Positions 34,657 to 41,714 of a stretch of DNA of 64,000 bases are shown in pieces (within the stretch, counting starts at the first letter, position 1; the number at the start of each line of letters is the position of its first letter). Position numbers and translations under genes: made by a program. Source of the DNA: Streptomyces sp. NBC_00663 (GTDB lineage Bacteria > Actinomycetota > Actinomycetes > Streptomycetales > Streptomycetaceae). The DNA is taken from positions 8,742,001-8,806,000 of the forward strand of contig NZ_CP109027.1 of assembly GCF_036226885.1 (NCBI RefSeq). The letters run 5' to 3'. The notes beneath the pieces are model-generated. The model ran no database searches, was not told the DNA's origin, and was given only the letters and a program-made list of their open reading frames with translations.

Positions 34657-35517
34657 GTGGGGATGCGTAGAGGACTCGTGGCACTGGCGGCACTGCTGGG
34701 GGTGGCGGCCGTGGGGTGCGGGACCGAGAAAGGGGACCTGGTCGTCGCCGGAACGGCTCCGGCCACGCCCTACAGCGGCCCGCTTCACATCCCCGCCAAG
34801 GACTGGGACGAGGAGAAGGACGACCGGTCCGCTCTCGTGAACACCGGCGCCGCGGCCCGCGCCCTGGAGTGCGACTGGCCGATCGACACCGCGGGCGCCA
34901 GCGAGCCGTGGAGCGAGGGCGACGGGGGAGAGACTCCGGAGGAGGGGCTCAAGGCGTACTTCGACATCGAGCAGCCCGGCGTGCCGCAGGAGGGCTACCG
35001 GGTGGAGCGCAAGGAGGGCGGACGCGTTCTGTTCTCCTACGACGTCGGGGGCCGCACCAAGGTGGCGGTGATCGTCGCCAAGGACCAGAAGAACAGGCCC
35101 GGTTGGGGGCCCGAGACCAGCGCCTCCTGCGATCCGGCCGAGTTCGAGGCGGACTTCACCGACTCGCAGGAGTACGAGGTCTGGACCGACCGGCAAGGCA
35201 AGCGGGTGCCCCTGACCGTCATCAGCAGCTCGGCCGGCTCCGCCCACTGCGACTGGCAGGACGCGCACTTCCTGGGCACCGGCGAAGGCAGGGACGGCAA
35301 GCTGTACGCCCGCGATCCGCACGGGGTGCTCGGCGGTGAGATGCTCCTGGGCGAGTACGACGGGGACGTCCGGATGCCCGCCGACGCACACGACACCGGA
35401 TACCGGCTGCGCGACTGGCAGTTGTGGCTCACCGACGACGAGAGGACGGCGTACGTGCGCACGTCCGACGGCGTGGAGGCATGGCCCCGGGTGAAGGACG
35501 GCATGGGCTGCAAGTGA
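34657..35517 (+). CDS. hypothetical lipoprotein
   Basis: 286 residues from GTG 34657 or 284 from ATG 34663. An N-terminal signal (RRGLVALAALLGVAAVGC) ends in a lipobox, AVGC, so the mature protein is lipid-anchored outside the membrane. The remainder is acidic, with several conserved-looking Cys-Asp-Trp motifs (ALECDWPIDT, SAHCDWQDAHF) and two further cysteines (SASCDP, DGMGCK). I do not recognise a family. It converges with the TetR gene (4 bp apart). Confidence 0.7.
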   Translation: MGMRRGLVALAALLGVAAVGCGTEKGDLVVAGTAPATPYSGPLHIPAKDWDEEKDDRSALVNTGAAARALECDWPIDTAGASEPWSEGDGGETPEEGLKAYFDIEQPGVPQEGYRVERKEGGRVLFSYDVGGRTKVAVIVAKDQKNRPGWGPETSASCDPAEFEADFTDSQEYEVWTDRQGKRVPLTVISSSAGSAHCDWQDAHFLGTGEGRDGKLYARDPHGVLGGEMLLGEYDGDVRMPADAHDTGYRLRDWQLWLTDDERTAYVRTSDGVEAWPRVKDGMGCK

Positions 35518-35521
35518 ACCG

Positions 35522-36079
35522 TCACCGGCTGGCGTGCAGCGCGACCAGCAACTGCCAGACCTGGTCGGCGATGTCACCGGCGTCGCCGGCCAGCAGTCCG
35601 TGCAGCCAGTCGGCCAGCACCCCGGCGAAGGTGGCGGCGACCGCCGAGGCCACCAGCGGGGCGTCCGCCGCGCCCGCCAGTTCCCGCTCGCGCAGGCTGT
35701 AGGCCCGCAGATCCCGGTGCAGGACCCGGCCCAGCGGACCGCCCCCGCCCGGGCTCAGCAGGGCCCGGTACAGGCCGGCGTGCGGGGCGAGCGAGGCGAA
35801 GAACGCCGGGAGCGCGGGCGGCGCGTGCACCGGGTCGGGCCGTCCGCGCCAGGCGTGCAGCGCCTCGACGGCCTCGCGTACGACATCGGCGCAGGCGTCG
35901 ACCGCCAGTGCCTCCAGGTCGGCGTAGTGGACGTAGAACGTGGCCCGGCCGACCCCCGCCCGGCGCGTCAGCGCCGCCACCCCGACCTCCGCCAGCGGGC
36001 GCTCGGCGCACTCGGCCAGGAGTGCGGCGCGCAGCTTCTCGCGGGTGCGGGCCGCGCGCGGGTCCTCGGCGGCCGTCAC
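35522..36079 (-). CDS. TetR-family repressor, coupled to DUF1304 gene
   Basis: 185 residues from GTG 36079, overlapping the DUF1304 stop by 4 bp (GTGA), so the two are translationally coupled. TetR HTH: REKLRAALLAECAERPLAEV, VAALTRRAGVGRATFYVHYA, DLEALAVDAC. The C-terminal ligand domain includes APHAGLYRALLSPGGGGPLG. The paired operators in front of DUF1304 are its likely binding sites, giving autorepression. Confidence 0.87.
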   Translation of the reverse strand: MTAAEDPRAARTREKLRAALLAECAERPLAEVGVAALTRRAGVGRATFYVHYADLEALAVDACADVVREAVEALHAWRGRPDPVHAPPALPAFFASLAPHAGLYRALLSPGGGGPLGRVLHRDLRAYSLRERELAGAADAPLVASAVAATFAGVLADWLHGLLAGDAGDIADQVWQLLVALHASR

Positions 36080-36438
36080 CGCGCCAGCAGGACCGCGCCC
36101 AGCGCGAGCGCTCCGGGCAGGGCCTGCGCGACGAGGATGCGGACGTTGGCGGTGATCGCGCCGTACACGCCCGCGACGATCACGCAGGACAGGAAGAAGA
36201 CCTGGGCGCGGAACCCCGTCGGGTCGGCGGCGATCAGGCCCCAGACCAGGCCGGCCGCGAGGAAGCCGTTGTAGAGGCCCTGGTTGGCGGCCATCGCGGC
36301 GGTCGCCTTCGCCATGTCACGGTCGAAGCCGTGGAAGCGCATCCCGGGCTTCTTCTGCCACAGGAACATCTCCATCACCAGGATGTACGCGTGCAGCGCG
36401 GCCACCAGGCCCACCAGAACGTTCGCGACGGCTTCCAT
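36076..36438 (-). CDS. DUF1304 membrane protein
   Basis: 120 residues from ATG 36438 with GGGAG just upstream; the open frame runs further up, but this start gives the normal family length. Four membrane helices; signature LVGLVAALHAYILVMEMFLW, then FHGFDRDMAKATAAMAANQG and LYNGFLAAGLVWGL. Family function is unknown; in other bacteria members sit next to TetR regulators and are induced by chemical stress. First gene of a two-gene operon with the TetR. Confidence 0.87.
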   Translation of the reverse strand: MEAVANVLVGLVAALHAYILVMEMFLWQKKPGMRFHGFDRDMAKATAAMAANQGLYNGFLAAGLVWGLIAADPTGFRAQVFFLSCVIVAGVYGAITANVRILVAQALPGALALGAVLLAR

Positions 36439-36467
36439 GATCTCCCTCAATGTACGGGCCCATTTCC

Positions 36468-36481
36468 TGGACAGATGTCCA
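36468..36481. promoter_or_regulatory. TetR operator 1 (TGGACA-N2-TGTCCA)
   Basis: Perfect 6-bp arms TGGACA and TGTCCA with a 2-bp spacer, 30 bp upstream of the DUF1304 start. It lies just downstream of a minus-strand -10 box TATAGT (36486-36481). Confidence 0.75.
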
Positions 36482-36487
36482 CTATAG

Positions 36488-36503
36488 CTGGACACCTGTC
36501 CAG
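36488..36503. promoter_or_regulatory. TetR operator 2 (CTGGACA-N2-TGTCCAG)
   Basis: Perfect 7-bp arms with a 2-bp spacer, centred 21 bp (two helical turns) from operator 1. It fills the spacer between the TATAGT -10 and a weak TGACAT -35 (36510-36505) of the DUF1304 promoter, so binding would block RNA polymerase. It is 32 bp upstream of the GNAT gene. Confidence 0.75.
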
Positions 36504-36534
36504 GATGTCACCGGTGCCCGCTAGCCTGCGGGGC

Positions 36535-37011
36535 ATGACTGATGAGGACGTGATCGTGCGACGGGCTCGCGCCGAGGACATGCCGGGGCTCGTCGCCTCC
36601 AGTGCGGGCCTTTTCGCGGAGGACGGCGGTACCCGGGACGCGACCATCAACGTCGACTGGCCGCGCGAGCACGGCGCGGAGTCGTTCGCGGCGGCTCTGG
36701 CGGACCCGGCCCGGCTCGTGCTCGTGGTCGACCACGGCGGGCAGGTCGTCGGCCATCTGATGGGTTCGGTCGCCGGACCCACGGACAAGCGCCTGGTCAC
36801 ATCGGCCACGCTGATCAGCATGTACGTCCGTCCGGCCCACCGGCGGGCCCGCGCGGGAGCCCGGCTGGTGGCGGAGTTCCTCGCCTGGGCCAAGGGCTCG
36901 GGCGCCGAACAGGCGGAGGTGACCGCGTACGCGGCCAACGCGGACGCGATCCGCTTCTACGAACGCAGCGGTTTCGGACCACAGTTGCTCACTCTGCGCC
37001 GAATTCTCTAG
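36535..37011 (+). CDS. GNAT-family N-acetyltransferase
   Basis: 158 residues from ATG 36535. GNAT fold: VIVRRARAEDMPGLVASSAG, VLVVDHGGQVVGHLMG, motif A ISMYVRPAHRRARAGARLVA (acetyl-CoA site, with R-R-x-x-x-G-x variant) and motif B AANADAIRFYERSGF. It transfers an acetyl group to an unknown amine. It is divergent from the TetR-controlled DUF1304 operon and shares its operator region, so it may belong to the same response. Confidence 0.85.
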   Translation: MTDEDVIVRRARAEDMPGLVASSAGLFAEDGGTRDATINVDWPREHGAESFAAALADPARLVLVVDHGGQVVGHLMGSVAGPTDKRLVTSATLISMYVRPAHRRARAGARLVAEFLAWAKGSGAEQAEVTAYAANADAIRFYERSGFGPQLLTLRRIL

Positions 37012-37290
37012 GCGTAGGTTCGTGATGTGTCCGCCGATGACAACGTCCGCTTGGGCAACAGGGCTGGTCAGTATGGGAATTTGTCGACTGTTCGATCCTG
37101 GCTGAGCGTGACGGAACCCTCACCTCCGGCGGGCCGTGAGGTTGATCCTTTCAGGTTCAAACCCGATAAGCTCCCCTGCGGCGCTGCGAGTTGACTCGGT
37201 CGCGATCGGTCGTCTTGCCGTGCGCATTGGTCAGTGCGCTTCCCCCCTTGCACACCCCCCTGTTCGATCGTGTTGCTTCGAAGGATGCAG

Positions 37291-39024
37291 ATGGAACTCG
37301 CCACTCCGCCGCCGGCGGCGCGGGCCCCTGTCGCCTGGTACAGCTGGTGGCTGATGCCCCTGGCCTTAGGAGGCGGGACAGTTGCCGCCACGTTCATGAG
37401 CTCGGAGCGAATAACCGCGGCCGTCGCCGGTGCCGCCGCCACGGCGGCCAGCGCGGTGTGCGTCCGGCTCCTGGTCCGCACACGCAAGCAGCTGCACCGC
37501 GCCGAGGCCGGCTTCCGTACCGCGCAGGCCGAGCACTCCCAGCAGTGGCAGCAGCATGTCGCGGGCCTGGAACGGAAGTTCTCCGCCGAGCACGCGGCCC
37601 AGGACGCCCGCCTCGTCGACCAGGCCGCAGGCTATGAGGAACGGATCGCCGAGCAGGTCGCCGGCTACGAGGAGCGGCTCGCCGAGCAGGCCCGCGCCTA
37701 CGAGGAACGGCTGACCGAGCAGGCCTCGTCGTACGAGGCGCAGCTCGCCGACCAGGCCGAGGTCTGGCAGGAGCAGCTGGCCCACCAGCTGTCCGCCGTG
37801 GCCCGGCTCGCCGACGAGCAGCTGCCCGAGGCACTGGAGCAGTTGCGCGCCGGTGACGCCGTCGACGACCTGCTGCCGGCCTCCAACCAGTGCGCCAAGG
37901 TGAGTTCGGAGCTCCAGGCCGAGCTGCGCAAGGTGCTGCGCACCTCGCTGATCGGCGTCGAGCGCGAGTTCGACCGGTCCACCGCCGCCGAGCAGGCCGT
38001 CATCGGCATCGGCAACCGCATCCACGTGCTGACCAGCAAGCTCCGCGGCCGGCTGCACGAGATGCAGGGTGAGCACGGCCGGCTGCCCGCCGTGGCGCGC
38101 GGCCTCATGGAGCTCGACCAGGAGATCGGCCCCGCCGACTGTCTCGCCGCCAGCATCGGCGTGCTGGGCGGCTCGGACCGTCCCGGCCGGCAGTGGCAGG
38201 AACCGCAGCGGCTGCTCAGCGTGGTCCGCGGCGGCATCGGCCGGATCAAGGACTTCCACCGGGTCGACGTACGCCAGCTGCCCGAACTCGGCGTCGACGG
38301 CGGCCTGGTGGACCACCTCACGCTGATCTTCGCCCACCTCCTGGACAACGCGGCCCGCTACTCGCCGCCCACCGAGCCGGTGCTCGTCTCCGGCAAGGAG
38401 GTGCCGAACGGTGTCGGCATCGAGATCCAGGACTCCGGCAAGGGTCTGAGCGAGGAGAAGAAGCGCGAGGCCGAACAGGCCCTGGCCGGTACCGGATCCG
38501 GTCCCGGACTCGGCGGTGTCTCGGAGGACGCGACGATCGGTCTCAGGGTCGTCGGCATCCTCGCCCGTCGCTACGGCATCCGCGTCACCTACGCGGACTC
38601 GCCCTGGCTCGGCACCTCGGTGGTCGTGGTGGTCCCGCACAAGTACTTCAGCCCGCTGCCCGCGGCCGCACCCGTGGTGCAGGCCTCCGCCCCGACTCCC
38701 GTCAGGGAGGAGACCCCGGCGCCCGCTGCCGCGACGACCGAGACGACCGAGGTGACCGACACGACGGGGGCCACGGACACCACGCCCGGCGGACTGCCCC
38801 GGCGCCGGAGCAGGCGGAGCGAGGAGGTCCGGTACACCCCGGCCGCGCGCCAGGAGCGGGGCGAGGAGGCGACGTCAGCCGTCTCCGCCGTCCCGCCGGA
38901 CGCGTCCTTCGCCGGCCTGGCCGCCTTCGCCACCGCCGGACGCGAGTCCGGACCGGTCCAGGGCGGCGACGGCACGGCCGACGGCCGCGAGTCCACCGAG
39001 CACAGCACTGAAGAGAGCGACTGA
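37291..39024 (+). CDS. conservon sensor-kinase-like protein (CvnA/RarA type)
   Basis: 577 residues from ATG 37291, 6 bp after AAGGA. Two membrane helices (17-37, 42-62) lead into a long coiled coil with five 11-residue repeats (114-168, pattern YEERLAEQA). A HATPase domain follows, with N-box HLLDNAARYSPP (349-360) and G-box DSGKGL (381-386), then a Thr/Pro/Ala-rich tail. The H-box region reads ELDQEIGPADCLAAS, so the usual phospho-acceptor His seems absent. Codon 26 is TTA (37366-37368), which predicts dependence on bldA tRNA. First gene of a CvnA-B-C-D-P450 operon; such conservons act in development and antibiotic control. Confidence 0.88.
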   Translation: MELATPPPAARAPVAWYSWWLMPLALGGGTVAATFMSSERITAAVAGAAATAASAVCVRLLVRTRKQLHRAEAGFRTAQAEHSQQWQQHVAGLERKFSAEHAAQDARLVDQAAGYEERIAEQVAGYEERLAEQARAYEERLTEQASSYEAQLADQAEVWQEQLAHQLSAVARLADEQLPEALEQLRAGDAVDDLLPASNQCAKVSSELQAELRKVLRTSLIGVEREFDRSTAAEQAVIGIGNRIHVLTSKLRGRLHEMQGEHGRLPAVARGLMELDQEIGPADCLAASIGVLGGSDRPGRQWQEPQRLLSVVRGGIGRIKDFHRVDVRQLPELGVDGGLVDHLTLIFAHLLDNAARYSPPTEPVLVSGKEVPNGVGIEIQDSGKGLSEEKKREAEQALAGTGSGPGLGGVSEDATIGLRVVGILARRYGIRVTYADSPWLGTSVVVVVPHKYFSPLPAAAPVVQASAPTPVREETPAPAAATTETTEVTDTTGATDTTPGGLPRRRSRRSEEVRYTPAARQERGEEATSAVSAVPPDASFAGLAAFATAGRESGPVQGGDGTADGRESTEHSTEESD

Positions 39025-39030
39025 GTCGAC

Positions 39031-39450
39031 ATGACGCAACAGGGAACCGACGTGAGCTGGGCGCTCCGCGATCTCGTGGAGTCCATCCCGGAGATCCGTT
39101 TCGCCCTCGTGGCCTCCAGCGACGGCAAGGCCATCACCTCCTTCGGCGCCGAGGACCCCGACGACGTGGACCGCTTCGCGGCGGTGGTGGCCGGCCTCCA
39201 GGCGCTGGCCCAGCCGGTCGCGGAGCAGTTCGCCCGGCCCGGCGGACAGCTGGGCCAGTTGCGGCTGGCGATGATCGAGGTCGACGGCGGGCACCTCTTC
39301 GTCGTACGCGCGGGTGTGGAGACGTATCTCGGTGTGCTCGCCCGTGAGGGCCTCGACCAGGGGCTGCTCGGGCACCAGATGAGGGACCTTGCCCGCCGGA
39401 TGGGTGAGCTCCTCGGCACCACTCCGCGCCTGGAGGAGCACTCTGGATGA
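39031..39450 (+). CDS. roadblock/LC7 protein (CvnB type)
   Basis: 139 residues, 6 bp after the CvnA-like gene. Roadblock/LC7 fold: DLVESIPEIRFALVASSDGK, RFAAVVAGLQALAQPVAEQF, GQLRLAMIEVDGGHLFVVRA, GVLAREGLDQGLLGHQM. In conservons the B protein associates with the A ATPase and the D GTPase to form a membrane-linked complex resembling a eukaryotic small-G-protein switch. Overlaps the next gene by 4 bp. Confidence 0.92.
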   Translation: MTQQGTDVSWALRDLVESIPEIRFALVASSDGKAITSFGAEDPDDVDRFAAVVAGLQALAQPVAEQFARPGGQLGQLRLAMIEVDGGHLFVVRAGVETYLGVLAREGLDQGLLGHQMRDLARRMGELLGTTPRLEEHSG

Positions 39451-39818
39451 GTGCTCCCCGCCGGCCCACGGATCCGTCCGGTCTCGAGCGCTACTACGTC
39501 CTCACCGGAGGACGTAGCGGACCGGGCGGTTCGGCATCGAGTCTCGACGTGGCGACCCTCATCGTCTCCCGATCCACCCCGGGCACGGGGATGCAGCACG
39601 AGCACGAGGAGATCGTCCGGCGCTGCCGCGATCCGCTGTCGGTGGCCGAACTCTGCGCCCACCTCGGATTGCCCTTCAACATTCTCGCGGTGCTGCTGGC
39701 GGACCTGCTGGAGGCAGACCGCGTCGAAGCCCGTGACCCGATCCCGGCGCACGGCGCCGGCCGCGGGCCCGACCTCGCGCTCCTTGAGGAGGTACTCAGT
39801 GGACTTCAAAGGCTTTGA
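39447..39818 (+). CDS. DUF742 protein (CvnC type)
   Basis: 123 residues. DUF742 features: LERYYVLTGGRSGPGG, LDVATLIVSR, HEHEEIVRRCRDPLSVAELC, AHLGLPFNILAVLLADLLEA, and DLALLEEVLSGLQRL at the end. The central segment is a winged-helix-like fold. In conservons it binds the other small subunits. Its 3' end overlaps the GTPase gene by 20 bp. Confidence 0.92.
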   Translation: MSAPRRPTDPSGLERYYVLTGGRSGPGGSASSLDVATLIVSRSTPGTGMQHEHEEIVRRCRDPLSVAELCAHLGLPFNILAVLLADLLEADRVEARDPIPAHGAGRGPDLALLEEVLSGLQRL

Positions 39819-40401
39819 CCATCCCGGGCCGGACGCCGGCGGGACCCGCTCGGTGAAGGTGATGATCGCCGGCGGCTTCGGCACCGGGAAGACCACGATG
39901 GTCCGCTCGGTCAGCGACATCAAGCCGCTGACCACCGAGGAGACCCTCACCCAGGCCAGCGCCGACGTCGACCACCTGATCGGCGTCGCCGACAAGACGG
40001 AGACCACCGTCAGCCTGGACTTCGGCAAGATCAGCCTCAACGACAGCCTGATGCTGTACCTGTTCGGCACCCCCGGCCAGGAGCGGTTCTGGTTCCTGTG
40101 GAACGGGCTGTTCAAGGGCGCCCTCGGCGCGGTCGTGCTGGTGGACACCCGCCGGCTCGCCTCCAGCTTCCGGGCGATCGAGGAGATGGAGCGGCAGAAC
40201 GTCCCCTTCGTCGTCGCCCTGAACGTCTTCCCGGACTCCAAGGACTACCCGGTCGAGGAGATCCGGGACGCCCTGGACATCCCCGAGCACATCCCGGTCG
40301 TGGCCTGCGACGCCCGTGACCGGGCTTCCAGCCGTGACGTACTGGTCGCCCTCATACGTCACTTGAAGGACCGCTCCGCCGTCGCTCTGGAGTCCCGATG
40401 A
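39799..40401 (+). CDS. conservon GTPase (CvnD type)
   Basis: 200 residues from GTG 39799 with GAGGAGG upstream. MglA/Ras-like GTPase: P-loop IAGGFGTGKTTMVRSVSDI, LFGTPGQERFWFLWNGLFKG (G3, with GTPGQE in place of DTAGQE), AVVLVDTRRLASSF and a G4-like ALNVFPDSKDYP. The canonical NKxD is replaced by N-x-F, as is common in conservon GTPases. It likely relays the signal of the complex. Stop overlaps the P450 start by 4 bp. Confidence 0.92.
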   Translation: MDFKGFDHPGPDAGGTRSVKVMIAGGFGTGKTTMVRSVSDIKPLTTEETLTQASADVDHLIGVADKTETTVSLDFGKISLNDSLMLYLFGTPGQERFWFLWNGLFKGALGAVVLVDTRRLASSFRAIEEMERQNVPFVVALNVFPDSKDYPVEEIRDALDIPEHIPVVACDARDRASSRDVLVALIRHLKDRSAVALESR

Positions 40402-41648
40402 CCGATCAGCCCTTAAACGGCACCGACGCCCCGCGCGGCTGCCCCGTCGCCCACGGCGGAGTCGATCTCGCCCGGCTCTACGGGCCGGAGGCGGCGACCG
40501 ACCCGCAGGCGATCTACGAGCGGCTGCGCAAGGAGCACGGTTCGGTCGCGCCGGTGCTGCTGGAGGGCGATGTGCCGGCCTGGCTGGTCCTCGGCTACCG
40601 GGACAACCGGCGGGTGCTCGACAACCCCCGCCAGTTCAGCAGGGACGCACGGATCTGGCGGGACTGGCGGGAGGGGCACATCCCGGAGACACACCCGCTG
40701 ATCCCGATGGTCGGCTGGCGGCCCGACTGCGTCTCCCAGGACGGCGAACCGCACCGTCGGCTGCGCGGCGCGGTCACCGACGGGCTGCTCGCGGCGTCCA
40801 GCCGTGGTGTGCGCCGGCATGCCACGTACTTCGCGAACAAGCAGATCGACGCGTTCGCCGACACGGGGCACGCCGACCTGGTCGCCGACTACGCCGAGCT
40901 CCTGCCGATGCTCGTGCTCACCCGGATCCTGGGCCTGCGCACGGAGGACGGGCTCCGCCTGGTCGAGTCGTGTGCCCAGGTCTTCAAGGGCGGCGAGGGC
41001 GCTCTCGAACACAACGGCCGGATCATGCAGATCCTCTCGGACCTCACCGACCGCAAACGGGCCGAGCCCGGCTCCGACTTCGCCACGGCCCTGCTGGAAC
41101 ACCCCGCCGGACTCGACCACGACGAGGTCGTCAGCCATCTGCGCCTGGTGCTGATCGCCGCGCACACCACCACCAGCAACCTGCTGGCCCGGGTCCTGCA
41201 ACTGGTCCTCACCGACTCCGCCCGGCTGTCCGGTCTGGTCAGCGGGCAGCTGAACATCTCCTCGGTGGTGGAGGAGGTCATGTGGGACACCCCGCCGCTG
41301 GCCGTGCTGCCGGGCCGCTTCGCCGCCGCCGACCTGGAACTCGGCGGCCATCACATCCAGGAGGGCGAGCTCCTCGTACTCGGGCTGGCCGCGGGCAACG
41401 TCGACCCGGAGGTACGGCCCGACGCGGACGTGGCCGTGCAGGGCAACCAGTCGCACCTGGCGTTCAGCGCCGGACCGCACGAGTGCCCGGGGCAGAGCAT
41501 CGGTCAGTCCATCATCGAGATCGGCGTGGACGTGCTGCTGCACCGGCTGCCGGGCCTGCGGCTGGCCGTGCCGTCGGAGGAACTCTCCTCGACCGCCTCC
41601 ACCTGGGAGTTCCGACTCGACAGCCTGCCCGTCGAGTTCTCCGTCTGA
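40398..41648 (+). CDS. conservon cytochrome P450 lacking ExxR (CYP157-like)
   Basis: 416 residues. Haem loop FSAGPHECPGQSIGQ is complete (Cys363). The K-helix motif reads EEVMW (292-296), so the near-invariant Arg of ExxR is Trp, as described for CYP157 enzymes of conservon operons. The I-helix is AAHTTTS (254-260), without the usual acidic residue. Codon 6 is TTA (40413-40415), a second bldA-type codon in this operon. Only one P450 is present; many conservons have a CYP154 partner too. It is translationally coupled to the GTPase gene. Substrate unknown. Confidence 0.88.
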   Translation: MTDQPLNGTDAPRGCPVAHGGVDLARLYGPEAATDPQAIYERLRKEHGSVAPVLLEGDVPAWLVLGYRDNRRVLDNPRQFSRDARIWRDWREGHIPETHPLIPMVGWRPDCVSQDGEPHRRLRGAVTDGLLAASSRGVRRHATYFANKQIDAFADTGHADLVADYAELLPMLVLTRILGLRTEDGLRLVESCAQVFKGGEGALEHNGRIMQILSDLTDRKRAEPGSDFATALLEHPAGLDHDEVVSHLRLVLIAAHTTTSNLLARVLQLVLTDSARLSGLVSGQLNISSVVEEVMWDTPPLAVLPGRFAAADLELGGHHIQEGELLVLGLAAGNVDPEVRPDADVAVQGNQSHLAFSAGPHECPGQSIGQSIIEIGVDVLLHRLPGLRLAVPSEELSSTASTWEFRLDSLPVEFSV

Positions 41649-41663
41649 CGGTCTCCCCGAACG

Positions 41664-41706
41664 ACACCAGCGCTGCCCGGCCGGAACCCCGGCCGGGCAG
41701 CGGTGT
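41664..41706. terminator. strong bidirectional terminator between convergent operons
   Basis: Inner perfect stem GCTGCCCGGCCGG (41672-41684) with CCGGCCGGGCAGC (41689-41701) and a 4-base AACC loop, extended by ACACC/GGTGT outside. It separates the conservon P450 gene (stop 41648) from the stop of the convergent terpene-synthase-like gene (41715) and would serve both. Confidence 0.85.
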
Positions 41707-41714
41707 GTTCGAGG

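Noticed and set aside
37012..37290. Promoter TTGACT at 37191 for the conservon
   Set aside because: No acceptable -10 hexamer lies 16-19 bp downstream.
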